Source of the DNA: CAVYXZ01 sp963772595
GTDB lineage: Bacteria > Chloroflexota > Anaerolineae > Aggregatilineales > Phototrophicaceae
Reading direction: 5' to 3'
Length of the DNA: 64,000 bases
NCBI GenBank assembly: GCA_963772595.1
Contig: CAVYXZ010000014.1
Coordinates: 310,001-374,000 of the forward strand
Made by a program: the position numbers and the translations under genes. Under the pieces are notes generated by a model. It saw nothing but the letters and a program-made list of their open reading frames with translations. It had not been told where the DNA came from and searched no databases. Below are positions 30,200 to 40,100 of this stretch, in pieces. Position 1 is the stretch's first letter. Each line of letters begins with the position of its first letter.

Positions 30200-30523
30200 T
30201 CAATGGTCTATAGAATTATCTCGTCCGGTCATCATCACATGATAGAGCAGCAGCGTCAGGCCAAGAAGCACCAGGCCGGCAGCCGCTGCCAGCGTATCTG
30301 CCAGCGGGTCTCCGGCGACCATTTCCACACTGGCATAGCGCACCAGGGCCAACCCGAACAGCACCAGCGGGATAAGATAGCCGCGATAATAGGTGCGCTC
30401 ACCGGAAAACTGCTGGTAGAAGCGGCCAATCAAGAGGAGGATGGCGATCACGGTCGCCAGCGGAAACCAGGTGTACAGCAGCAAGATCTGGCTGGACGTG
30501 ATCGGGATCACGGCTCCGTTCAC
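30200..30523 (-). CDS. Small membrane protein, unknown
   Basis: 107 residues with three hydrophobic helices (LYTWFPLATVIAILLLIGRF, LIPLVLFGLALVRYASVEM and LAAAAGLVLLGLTLLLYHVMM). No recognisable family. Its start overlaps the stop of the upstream regulator gene by 4 bases, so it is translationally coupled to it. It may form a complex with the other small membrane protein, which begins 9 bases downstream. Confidence 0.65.
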   Translation of the reverse strand: MNGAVIPITSSQILLLYTWFPLATVIAILLLIGRFYQQFSGERTYYRGYLIPLVLFGLALVRYASVEMVAGDPLADTLAAAAGLVLLGLTLLLYHVMMTGRDNSIDH

Positions 30524-30885
30524 CGCATCGCACGAATGACGTGGTAAATCGCCTTAACGCGGAACTTCCGGTCGCTGCAAGCGGCCACAAAACTGCTGAC
30601 CCTCGCCTGCATGTCCGGGTCATTGGAGAGAGCGTAAATTTCCACGCCGCGCAGTTCATTGCGCTGGATCAGCCCGGCATCTACCAGGCCGGCCAGTTCA
30701 TCCGCTACCCCGCCGCTGTCACGGCCCAGGTAGCGGGCGATATTCTCGGCAGTATCCGCCGCATGGGGATTGTCGTTGAAAAAGCGGATCAAATCCCACT
30801 TGATGAACGAATTGACTTTGGTCTGCAAGAAATCAAGCAGCTGTGGTTCCATGTCATCCATCAACTGTGAATCCACTTGTGTCAT
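30520..30885 (-). CDS. Winged helix-turn-helix-like regulator
   Basis: 121 residues, all-alpha N-terminus (FLQTKVNSFIKWDLIRFFND) followed by a winged-helix DNA-binding pattern: TAENIARYLGRDSGGVADELAGLVDAGLIQRNEL, then VEIYALSND as the wing. This resembles ArsR/MarR-like regulators or archaeal-type HTH proteins. It heads a three-gene set with two small membrane proteins, possibly controlling its own operon. A good promoter and GGGGGGAG ribosome site lie immediately upstream. Confidence 0.7.
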   Translation of the reverse strand: MTQVDSQLMDDMEPQLLDFLQTKVNSFIKWDLIRFFNDNPHAADTAENIARYLGRDSGGVADELAGLVDAGLIQRNELRGVEIYALSNDPDMQARVSSFVAACSDRKFRVKAIYHVIRAMR

Positions 30886-30931
30886 TGCGTATCTCCCCCC
30901 GGAACAATTTGATTCCGGTGTCTTGTGCCGG

Positions 30932-30961
30932 ATTATAAACGTGAACGGGGCGATGCGGCAA
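30932..30961 (-). promoter_or_regulatory. Promoter of the regulator/membrane-protein operon
   Basis: On the minus strand TTGCCG (30956-30961) and a perfect TATAAT (30932-30937) are 18 bases apart, about 45 bases before the ATG at 30885. Confidence 0.6.
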
Positions 30962-30977
30962 ATCGGGTGCTTGAGGG

Positions 30978-33771
30978 TCAGGCACCCATCCTTTCGCGGC
31001 GCTCACGCTGATCCTGTTTCATGTGGCATTGTTTATACTTCTTACCGCTGCCACACCAGCAAGGATCATTGCGGCCCAATTTCTCTTTGGCGCTTTTACG
31101 CACTGTTTCCGGCTTGGCTGATGCACCATTGCTATCCACACCGGGACGAATCGCCTGGTACTGGCGGCGGCGCGGCTGCTGCTGCGCCTGCTGCACCTTG
31201 ACCGTCAGCAGATCGTGGGCCGCTCGCTGACGGACCTGCTGCTGCATCGCGTCCCACATCTCGAAGGCTTCGCGCTGGTATTCCACCAGAGGGTCCTTCT
31301 GCCCAATCGCCACCAGGCCGATACCCTCACGCAGCATGTCCAGGTCGGTCAGGTGACGCCGCCAGAACTGGTCCATCGTGTTGAGCATCACCAGCCGTTC
31401 AGCGCGGTGCATCAACTCTTCGCCAAGTTCCGTCGTCTTATTATCGTAGGCTTCGGTAAAAGCCCGGATTAAGGTTTCCTCCAGGTCCTCCAGCGACTGA
31501 GTCTGCAAGGTATCCAGGGTGATGTCCTCCGGGACCGGGAAGATGGTGAACAACTGGCGGTACATGTTCTCCACGTCCCAGGTATCCGGGTCATCTTCGT
31601 CACCGACAAATTCGTCCAGCACCTGCATCACGCCTTCTTCGAGGACGCGCAGATACTGGTCGCGCAGATCATCGGCCTCCAGGATTTCCTTGCGCTGGCG
31701 GTAGAGGAATTCACGCTGCTTATTGACCACATCGTCATACTCAAGCACGCGCTTGCGGATGTCGAAGTTGTAGCCCTCAACGCGCACCTGCGCCTGGGCG
31801 ATGGATTTGCTGATGATGTTGTGTTCGATAGGCTCTTCTTCCGGGATATTGGCCCAGGACATGAACTGCTTGACGCGATCGGCCTGGAAACGCCGCATCA
31901 GTTCATCTTCCAGGCTAAGGAAAAAGCGCGACTCGCCGGGGTCGCCCTGACGCCCGGAACGCCCACGAAGCTGGTTGTCGATTCGCCGTGCCTCGTGCCG
32001 CTCGGTGCCCAGCACGTAGAGGCCGCCCGCCGCCAGCACCCGTCTTGCGGTCTACCGCGCATTCGGCTTCAGCCTCTTTAATCGCCGCTTCCCACTGCTC
32101 GTCAGTCGCCTCGGTGATCTCGATGCCCCGCTTGCGCATATGATCGCGCGCCAGACCTTCCGGGTTGCCGCCCAGCAGAATATCGACACCACGCCCGGCC
32201 ATGTTGGTCGCAATCGTCACTGCGCCCGGTCGCCCGGCCTGCGCGATAATACTGGCCTCGCGTTCGTGGTTCTTGGCGTTCAGCACTTCATGATTGACCC
32301 CAGCTTTTTTGAGCATCTTGCTCAGCCGTTCTGAAGTCTCAATCGCCACCGTGCCGACCAGAATCGGCTGGTCTTTGGCCTGATGCTCTTTGATCTCCTC
32401 CACCACCGCGCGGAACTTGGCCCCCTCGCTGGCGTAGATCAGGTCCTCGAAATCATCGCGGATCACCGGCAGATTGGTCGGGATCGCCACGACTTCCAGA
32501 TCGTAAATCTTCTCGAATTCTTCCGCTTCGGTCAGGGCAGTACCGGTCATCCCGGCCAGCTTTTCGTACATGCGGAAGAAATTCTGGAAGGTGATGGTCG
32601 CCATCGTCATATTTTCGCGCTTGATCTCGACGCCTTCTTTGGCCTCAATCGCCTGGTGCAGCCCTTCAGAGAAGCGCCGCCCGTGCATCAAACGCCCGGT
32701 GAATTCGTCCACGATGATGATCTGGCCCTGGTCAACGATGTATTCCTTATCAAGCTCGTAGAGCGTCGCCGCCCGCAGCGAATTATCCAGGTAGGGGATC
32801 ATCTCGGCGTAGTCAGCGTGGAACAACTGGTCAACCCCCAGCCTGCGTTCCACCTTCTCGACGCCTGCTTCGGTCAGGTAGGCGACGCGGTCCTTAATAT
32901 CAACCACGTAATCGCCGTCCGGTTCCTCTTCTTCGACGCTGTCCGGGCTGCTGGGCTTCAGCGTGCGCACAATTTCGGCAAAGACCTTGTAATATTCCGA
33001 GGGCGGGTCCGCCGGGCCGGAGATAATCAGCGGCGTCCGGGCTTCATCAATCAGGATATTATCGACCTCATCAACGATGGCATAGAAGAGTTCGCGCTGC
33101 GCGGCCTGCGAGGTCTCCATCACCATGTTATCGCGCAGGTAATCAAAGCCGAATTCATTGTTCGTACCGTAGACGATGTCGGCCTGATAGGCTTCGCGGC
33201 GGGTGATGGGCCGCAGATTCTGCAAGCGCTCATCATCGGAGTCGTAATCCGGGTCAAAGAGGAAGGACCCGGAATCCGGGTTGCCCGCCGAGTTCTGAAT
33301 CACGGCGGAGGACAGACCCAGCAAATTGTAAATCGGCCCCATCAATTGCAAGCCGACTTTACTCAGGTAATCGTTGGGGGTGACGAGGTGCGCGCCCTTG
33401 CCCAACAGACCATTAAGATACAGCGGCAGACTGGCGACCAGCGTCTTGCCTTCGCCCGTTTTCATCTCGGCGATACGCCCTTCGTGCAGCACCATCCCGC
33501 CGATCAACTGCACGTCATAATGACGCAAGCCGGTGGTGCGCACCGAGGCTTCGCGCACCAGCGCAAAGGCTTCATGCAAGATGTCATTGGTCCGCACATC
33601 CGGCTGCTGGAGTCGTGCCCGCAGTTCTTCCGATTTCTCACGAAGCTGCGCATCCGTCATGGCCTGCATGGCCGGTTCCAGCGCATTGATCTTCTCAACG
33701 TCTGCTCGATATTTGCTGAGTGCCCGCTCAATCGGGTCGCCCAGGACAGTTTTCACGACTTTCCTAAACAT
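30978..33771 (-). CDS. secA: Preprotein translocase ATPase SecA, frameshifted
   Basis: The N-terminal nucleotide-binding domain carries AEMKTGEGKTLVASLPLYL (Walker A) and DEVDNILIDEARTPLIISG (Walker B). It also has the NNEFGFDYLRDNM segment and GRLMHGRRFSEGLHQAIEAKEGV. Motor domain 2 has NHEREASIIAQAGRPGAVTI and NMAGRGVDILLGGNP. At about 32045 the frame shifts by one base; AAGGLYVLGTERHEARRIDN follows in the next frame and runs through the scaffold domains. It ends at the zinc-binding RNDPCWCGSGKKYKQCH. Corrected length is about 930 residues. It drives protein export through SecYEG. Confidence 0.95.
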
Positions 33772-33804
33772 ATCGCCTCGGTTCTATGATCGTCTGCGAG
33801 GATA

Positions 33805-33813
33805 ATTATAGCA
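33805..33813 (-). promoter_or_regulatory. Extended -10 promoter of secA
   Basis: TGC followed by TATAAT on the minus strand, about 35 bases upstream of secA. No strong -35 box is present. Confidence 0.45.
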
Positions 33814-33864
33814 TACTCGGCGCTGTGACTCCTTAGAATTACGTATATAGCTGATCGATTCCAC

Positions 33865-33893
33865 TTGACTGTTCTCGGAATTGATAATATAAT
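33865..33893 (+). promoter_or_regulatory. Strong promoter of the regulator-CPBP operon
   Basis: TTGACT (33865-33870), a 17-base spacer and a perfect TATAAT (33888-33893). The expected start near 33900 excludes the ATG at 33899 and favours 33923 or 33926 as the start of the next gene. Confidence 0.75.
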
Positions 33894-33922
33894 CGCAAAT
33901 GATTATCATAACTGAGAGTGGT

Positions 33923-34453
33923 ATGATGGACAAATTCGACCTGATCTTACACCCCTTGCGTATGCGCATCCTGCTCACCCTGGCAGGTCAGCAGATGAGC
34001 GCTCAGCAGTTGGCTTCGGCCCTGCCGGATGTCGCCCAGGCTACCCTGTACCGGCATATCAACGCCCTGGCCGAAGGTGGTCTTCTCAGTGTGGTCGAAG
34101 AGAGGCCGGTGCGCGGCACAGTCGAAAAGGTCTACACAATGGACAACCAGGCGGCACTGATCGGCGCGGAGGAGGCCGCCGCAATGAGCAAGGACGATCA
34201 TCTGCGGGCCTTCACCGCCTTCACTGCGCTGCTGCTGAGTGAGTTTCAGCGATACCTCGACTCCACCGATACGCCCGATGCAGCGGCGGATGGCGTCGGC
34301 TACCACCAACGGATGTTGTATATAAGCGATGAAGAGATGTTGGACTTCGGCAAGGCCCTCTACGGGGTGTTGAAACACTATGAATCGCCTGGACCGGGCC
34401 GCAAACGCCGTCTGTTCTCGACAGTGATGATGCCGGATCTTCCCGGCCATTAG
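33923..34453 (+). CDS. ArsR-like winged helix-turn-helix regulator
   Basis: About 176 residues. The N-terminal DNA-binding domain has FDLILHPLRMRILLTLAGQQMSAQQLASALPDVAQATLYRHINALAEGGLLSVV, split here into its parts: the first helix (HPLRMRILLTLA), the recognition helix (AQATLYRHINALAEG) and the wing (VEERPVRGTVEKVY). A C-terminal helical domain of about 95 residues likely senses a ligand or mediates dimerisation. The gene is followed after 9 bases by a CPBP intramembrane protease gene, which it may regulate. It diverges from secA. Confidence 0.82.
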   Translation: MMDKFDLILHPLRMRILLTLAGQQMSAQQLASALPDVAQATLYRHINALAEGGLLSVVEERPVRGTVEKVYTMDNQAALIGAEEAAAMSKDDHLRAFTAFTALLLSEFQRYLDSTDTPDAAADGVGYHQRMLYISDEEMLDFGKALYGVLKHYESPGPGRKRRLFSTVMMPDLPGH

Positions 34454-34462
34454 GAGGCTCTC

Positions 34463-35257
34463 ATGTTCAGTTGGTCTCTGTTCTTCCTGCTGTTTGCTAT
34501 GAGCATGTTCGGCGCAGTAGCTGTGCTGCCCTATGCCTTCACGCTCAACAGCGCACAGCTTGCTCAGGTCAAGATGCCGCGCAGCCGTCTCGTGCTGCTC
34601 ACCCTGCTTCAGAATGCGGTCATGTTTGCGCTTGCGACCGGCCTGGGTCTGCTGGCTGCTGGCGCGGTCGGCTTGAAAATCCCGGTGCTGCAAAGCCTGT
34701 TGGACGGCCAGCCTCCACTGCCCATTCTGCTGGACCTCGCGGGTCCAGCGATCCTGGTGGGAGTCATCGCTGCGCTGATCACATTGGCCCTGGAGCAGTT
34801 CGTCTTCAGTCCCCGGCTTCCCCAGGCGCTGCGTGAGGCCAGTGGTCGGGCCAGTTTGGGCAAACGCTTCCTGGCCGCGTTCTATGGCGGCATCAGCGAG
34901 GAAATCCTGCTGCGGCTCTTCGTCTTCTCTGGCATTGTCTGGCTGCTGAGCCGTTTCAATGCAGGCAGGCCCACAGACTCAATGTTCTGGTTGGCCGCGC
35001 TGCTGGCGGCAGTGCTCTTCGGCCTGGGCCATCTCCCGGCGACCGTCCGCATCACGCCGCTGACACGCCTCATTGTGCTGCGCGCGCTGCTGCTCAACGG
35101 GATTGTCGGACTGGCTGCGGCGGTCCTGTTCTGGCGCTACGGCCTGGAAGCCGCGATGATCGCCCACTTCATCGGCGATATGTTCCTGGTGGTGCTGCCC
35201 GGTTTCTTTAACCGGCCCAAAGACCTGACACTGCGCCCTGCCCCTCAGCAAGGCTAA
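34463..35257 (+). CDS. CPBP family intramembrane metalloprotease
   Basis: 264 residues with about seven membrane helices. The three family motifs are present: GGISEEILLRL with the catalytic Glu-Glu pair, FGLGHLP with a metal His, and EAAMIAHFIGD with the third metal ligand. CPBP (Abi/CAAX-protease) proteins cleave peptides in the membrane and occur in bacteriocin self-immunity, prenyl-protein processing and signal control. The close upstream regulator suggests inducible expression. The substrate is unknown. Confidence 0.85.
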   Translation: MFSWSLFFLLFAMSMFGAVAVLPYAFTLNSAQLAQVKMPRSRLVLLTLLQNAVMFALATGLGLLAAGAVGLKIPVLQSLLDGQPPLPILLDLAGPAILVGVIAALITLALEQFVFSPRLPQALREASGRASLGKRFLAAFYGGISEEILLRLFVFSGIVWLLSRFNAGRPTDSMFWLAALLAAVLFGLGHLPATVRITPLTRLIVLRALLLNGIVGLAAAVLFWRYGLEAAMIAHFIGDMFLVVLPGFFNRPKDLTLRPAPQQG

Positions 35258-35264
35258 GGCGCGA

Positions 35265-35951
35265 TCACTTTTCAGCGTGGCTGTTCTCGGCAGCGCGGCG
35301 CTGCCGCCACCAGTGAATTCCCACCGGCAGCGCCGAAAGCACCACTACCACCGCGTAGATCAGGATCACCATGCTGCGATTCCCGGCCAGGCTGGCTCCC
35401 GCCGCCACAAACAAGAAGGTCGGGATGAAGCCGAAAATGCTCGACACGAGGATGTACTGAATCACCGTCAGGCCGCGCGCGAAGCCTGCCGCGTAGCTGA
35501 TGAAGTCATAAATGGCGAAGAGGACCAGACGCGCATAGATCAGGGTGCGCCAGTTGCCCAGTTGATCGACAAAGCCATCGACGCGGTTCATGCCTTCCGC
35601 CCCGACGAAACGGCGGACCATCGGGCGGCCCAGATGACGCGCGATCAGGAAGTTGACCGTGCCGCCGAGCACTTCGCCGACAATGGTGTAGAAGGTCCCG
35701 GCCCACAGGCCGAAGAGCACGCCGGAGGAAAGCTGAATCGGCCCGCTGCTGAGCGGCGCGAAGATATAGGTCGAGACTTTAATGGCGATATAGACCAGCG
35801 GAGCCAGCGGCCCGGCCTGCTGGATGAAATTGCGGATCGCGTCCACGCCGATCTTGTCGATCAGATAGATCAGCAGCAGTGTGACGAGGATGTAGGCCGC
35901 TGCACCGATAAGGATGGCACGCAGAGACAGTTTGGCTTCAGGGTCGTCCAT
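35265..35951 (-). CDS. VTT-domain (DedA/TVP38-like) membrane protein
   Basis: 228 residues, about six hydrophobic segments. The conserved VTT core is visible as GPLAPLVYIAIKV, then FGLWAGTFYTIVGEVLGGTVNFLIARHLGRPMV split across two helices, and the later FISYAAGFARGLT motif. Such proteins are lipid scramblases or undecaprenyl-phosphate/phospholipid transporters in the membrane. It is convergent with the CPBP protease gene (7-base gap) and lies 50 bases downstream of prs on the same strand. Confidence 0.82.
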   Translation of the reverse strand: MDDPEAKLSLRAILIGAAAYILVTLLLIYLIDKIGVDAIRNFIQQAGPLAPLVYIAIKVSTYIFAPLSSGPIQLSSGVLFGLWAGTFYTIVGEVLGGTVNFLIARHLGRPMVRRFVGAEGMNRVDGFVDQLGNWRTLIYARLVLFAIYDFISYAAGFARGLTVIQYILVSSIFGFIPTFLFVAAGASLAGNRSMVILIYAVVVVLSALPVGIHWWRQRRAAENSHAEK

Positions 35952-36001
35952 AGTGACTGTGGATCAGTTTGCTTACAGAAAGCAACACAGGAGGCAGGAG
36001 G

Positions 36002-37033
36002 TTACTCGTTGAACAATTCGCCCACGCTGCGCCCGGCGTGCGCGCGCAGGATGACCTCGCCCAGCAGCGGCGCAACCGAGAGCACCGTCATGTTGGGCAG
36101 ACGCTTCTCCTCCGGCAGCGGAAGCGTGTTGGTGCAGATGATCTCCTTGAGGTCCAGTTCAGCCAGGCGCTGGTAGCCTTTTTCGGTCATCAGGGGATGC
36201 GTAAAGGCGAAGTAGACATCGCGCGCGCCATAATCGCGCACGGCCATGACCGCGTTGCTCGCGCTGCCCGCCGTCAGCACCTCGTCATCGACCAGCAGCA
36301 CGTTCTTGCCCTGCACGTCGCCGATCACTGACAGGACCTCTGGCCGTTCTTTGTTATCGACGCGCCGTTTTTCCACGATAGCGTGCGGCGCTCCCAGCTT
36401 TTCGGCCCAGTTGCGCCCCTTCTTGACGAAGCCCAGGTCCGCCGAGACCACCACCAGATTGTCGATGGTCTTCTCCGCGACATAATCGCTCAGCAGATGA
36501 AAGGCGGTCAGCGCATCGCCGGGGATGTTGAAGAAGCCCTGAATCTGCCCAGCGTGCAGGTCGATGGTCATATAACGGTCGGCCCCGGCCACTTCGATGA
36601 TGTTCGCCACCAACCGGGCGGCGATGCCCACACGCGGTTGATCTTTCTTATCGGACCGGCTGTAGGACAGGTACGGAATGATGACGTTGATCCGCGCTGC
36701 CGAATCGCGCTTCAGCGTGTCGATCATAATCAACATTTCCATGAAGTTGTCATGCACCGGTGAGGCCATCGTCTGGACGAGGTAGACATCCTGGCCGCGT
36801 ACGCTTTCTTTCAGTTGGATGAAGATATTCTCGTTGGAAAAAATCTGCCGGGTGTAATCGCCCAGCTTGATCTTGAGATGGTCGGCGATCTCCTTGCCCA
36901 TCGCGCGCGAGGCGGACCCGGCAAAGAGGGAGATGCCGCCAAAGGGTCCTTGCGGCTCCGACAGCAGAATGTGAGGGCCTGTTTTGCGAACGTACTTCGT
37001 GCCAGGGATCTTCTGTTCGTCTGTTGTGTTCAT
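36002..37033 (-). CDS. prs: Ribose-phosphate pyrophosphokinase
   Basis: 343 residues, slightly longer than usual because of about 30 extra N-terminal residues. Recognisable motifs: SPVHDNFMEMLIMIDTLKRDSAARINVIIPYL (two halves: the ATP-side loop and the strand), IDLHAGQIQGFFNIPGDAL, the flexible loop EKRR, and the PRPP-binding VLLVDDEVLTAGSASNAV. The PRPP loop is DDEVLTAGS rather than the common DDxxDTAGT, with Leu in place of the usual Asp. It makes PRPP from ribose 5-phosphate and ATP for nucleotide and amino-acid synthesis. A TGC-extended TATAAT (about 37072-37080, minus) lies upstream. Confidence 0.9.
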   Translation of the reverse strand: MNTTDEQKIPGTKYVRKTGPHILLSEPQGPFGGISLFAGSASRAMGKEIADHLKIKLGDYTRQIFSNENIFIQLKESVRGQDVYLVQTMASPVHDNFMEMLIMIDTLKRDSAARINVIIPYLSYSRSDKKDQPRVGIAARLVANIIEVAGADRYMTIDLHAGQIQGFFNIPGDALTAFHLLSDYVAEKTIDNLVVVSADLGFVKKGRNWAEKLGAPHAIVEKRRVDNKERPEVLSVIGDVQGKNVLLVDDEVLTAGSASNAVMAVRDYGARDVYFAFTHPLMTEKGYQRLAELDLKEIICTNTLPLPEEKRLPNMTVLSVAPLLGEVILRAHAGRSVGELFNE

Positions 37034-37167
37034 GGCCGGGAACCCCTGTTGGATTTAGGACCGCTGGCCCCATTATAGCAAAAGACAGGTGGCTGGTGTC
37101 GTAGTGTCAAAAAATAGACTATGATAGAATTATGTAATCAAGCAAAAATTACGATGAGACAGCGGCT

Positions 37168-40100
37168 ATGGTCCCGAAATCCAGCGCTTCTACAAGCTCA
37201 ACGCGCCTCTGGACCGGTCTGACAATCCTGCTGGGTATTGTCAGCGGCATTATGCTGGTTTTGTACCTGATCACGGCGCTGCAATGGCGCAGCCGTCCCT
37301 ACATCGGCGTCATGTTTACGCCGCTAATGGCGGTCGATGAGTTCGCATCCTATCGGGACGGTCGAGTGGCCGGGGCTGGATGCAGGCTTGCAGGCGATGG
37401 ACCAGGTGGTCGCTATCAACGGACAGCAGTTGAACCCTGAACCAGAAGGGATCGACTACGGGGCGATGGTAGCGAATTACAACGAGATACTCAGCGGTCT
37501 CAAGTTCGGGCGCGTGATCGACATCGAATTCAACCGTCCGGGAATGGAGTCCTGCCCGCAGTCAGGTGACATGGGGAACTGCCGGGTCAACTACATCGTG
37601 CAGAACTTCCCGCCGATTGATTTCGCCGGATTCTTCGTACTGCCCTTCGCCGCTGCGGTCATCAGTTTTCTGGCAGGCTTAGCGGTGCTGCTGCTGCGGC
37701 CCAACCAGCCGGAGGCGCGGCTTGCCAGTGTGATTGCCTTCGCGCTGGCCGTGCTGCTGGCGGGTCTGTTTGATCTCGATACCACGCACAACTTCGTGCC
37801 CGTCTGGCTGGTCGCCAATCCGATTATGGCCGGGGCAATGGCGACCTTTGGCCTGGTCTTTCCGACGCGGGCGATGGCAATTTACCGCCGTCCCTGGCTG
37901 CTGTACCTGCCCCTCGCCCTGAGCGCCCTGGCGGTACCGGTCTTCCTGTGGTTACAGTACCAGCCGCCCTCACAGAGCATCCAGGTCATCCATTATCCGA
38001 CGCTGCTGGTCGTGCTCAGCCTGGCGTTTCTGGCCTGGCTCATGCTGCGCCAGCGCATCTATGCCGCATCCGCCCGCATCCGCGACCAGAGCAATACCAT
38101 TCTGATCGGCCTGCTGTTGACGGTTATTCCAGTCCTGATCTGGCTGGTGAACGTGCTGGGGCAGCTGCTGCTGCATCACGCGCTGGTGCCGATGAACGCG
38201 CTGGCCGCCATGTCGCTGATGGTGGTCACGCCGGTCAGCATGGCCTATGCGCTGCTTCAGTACCGGTTGGTCAACACCGACCGGATTATCAGCCAGGGCA
38301 TCACCTACGCGATCATGCTCATCGGCCTGATTCTCGGCTACACGCTGCTGGTCTACGGCATCAGCCTGATCCTGACCGACAGCGTCCCGGCCAACAACCC
38401 ACTGCTGGTGGGGGCGACCATTTTCTTCATCGCCATCGCCTTTCTGCCGGTGCGCAATTTCTTGCAGGAGCAGGTGGACCGGCTTTATTTCCGCCAGCGC
38501 CACGATTTCCAGCGCTACGTCGAGGATTTCACCTACAGCATCAGCCAGTCGCGCAGCGTGGAACAGGTCTCGGACGAGTTCCGCGACATTCTGAGCCGCA
38601 CGCTCGGTTGCAGCAGTCTGTTCATCTTCGTGCCGGACCGGCAGGGCAAGCAGTTCGTCACCCTGGACACCGCCACCGACATCGCCTTCGAATCGGACAG
38701 CGATCTGGTCCAGGCCCTGGCCGCCAACCAATCGACTATTCAACTGGACCCCACCCGGCCCTGGCCGCGCGAAGTCCGCGCCGAACGGCCCCGGCTGGAG
38801 ATCCTGAACGTCCTGTTGATCCTGGGTCTGCCCGGCAGCGAGCAGTTGAATGGCTTCGTGGCGGTGGGGCCGCCGCAGGCGAACCGGGATACCTACAACC
38901 ACGAAGAATTGATCTTCCTTCAGAACCTGGTACGCCAGTTCTCCATTGCGGTTGAGCGCGCCCAGGTCATCGAATCGCTGCGCTATCGTGTGCGCGAACT
39001 GGACGTGCTGAGCCAGGTCGGGCAGGCGGTCAATTTCGTGGTGGACCTCGACGACCTGATGGAACTGCTCAGCGCGCAGACCAACCGCTTGATCGACGCG
39101 ACCCATTTTTATATCGCGCTCTTCGACCTGCACAGCACGGATATGTATTTCGCCTTCTTCCAGGAAAACGACGAGCGCTACCGCGAGCGCGAAAACGTGT
39201 ACTGGCCGATGGGCAGCGGTCTGTTCGCGGAAGTCGTGCGCAGTGGTCAGCCGCTGCGGGTGAGTGATTATGGCGCGGCGATGGCAAAACGCGGCGCGCA
39301 AATCGTCTTCGAGAGCCAGGACCTGAAAGCCTGGATGGGCGTCCCGCTCACGGCAGGCGCGAATACCCTGGGCGCGATGGCAGTCGGCATGACCGAGGCC
39401 GAGAAGACCTTCGGCGAGGACCAGTTCCGTATCTTCGGTGACATCAGTTCATTGGCCGCAACCTCGATTGAAAAAGCGCGCCTCTTTGCCGAATCCAACC
39501 GGCGCACCAACCAGCTTGCCGCCCTCAACGACGTCAGTAACCAGCTTGCCAGTTCCCAGCAGGACCTGCAGCAGCTTCTGGAACTGATTACCAACAGCGC
39601 CGTGCAAATTCTTGAGTCACAGGCCGGGTCCCTGTTGATGACGGCCTTCGATAATCCCAATGAACTCGAATTTACCATTGCTGTCGGCGAAGTCGGTCAG
39701 GATCTGGTGGGCAAGCGCTTCCCTGCCAAAGACGGTCTGGCTGGGGACGTGGTCCGCACAGGCCGCTTCGTGATCGTCAACGACGCCGCCAACGATCCCC
39801 GCTGGGCCGGTGAGAAAGCCGGAGACGGCTTCCAGACCGCCTCAATCCTGGCGGTTCCGCTCATCGCCAATCAAGAGGTTATGGGCGTGCTGGAGGTATT
39901 GAACAAGCGCGGACGCGGCATCTTCGTCGAAGACGACGCGAACCTGCTGACGACCTTCGCCAGCCAGGCCGCGATTGCCATCGACAACGCCCGTCTGTTC
40001 CAGATGACCGACCAGCAGTTGGAAGACCGCGTCGAAGAACTGGAGACCCTGGAACGTATCGACGTCGAATTGAACCGCTCGCTGGACATCAAGCGTGTGG

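Noticed and set aside
32383..33789. A 468-codon plus-strand frame opposite secA
   Set aside because: Shadow of the secA codons; no recognisable domain.
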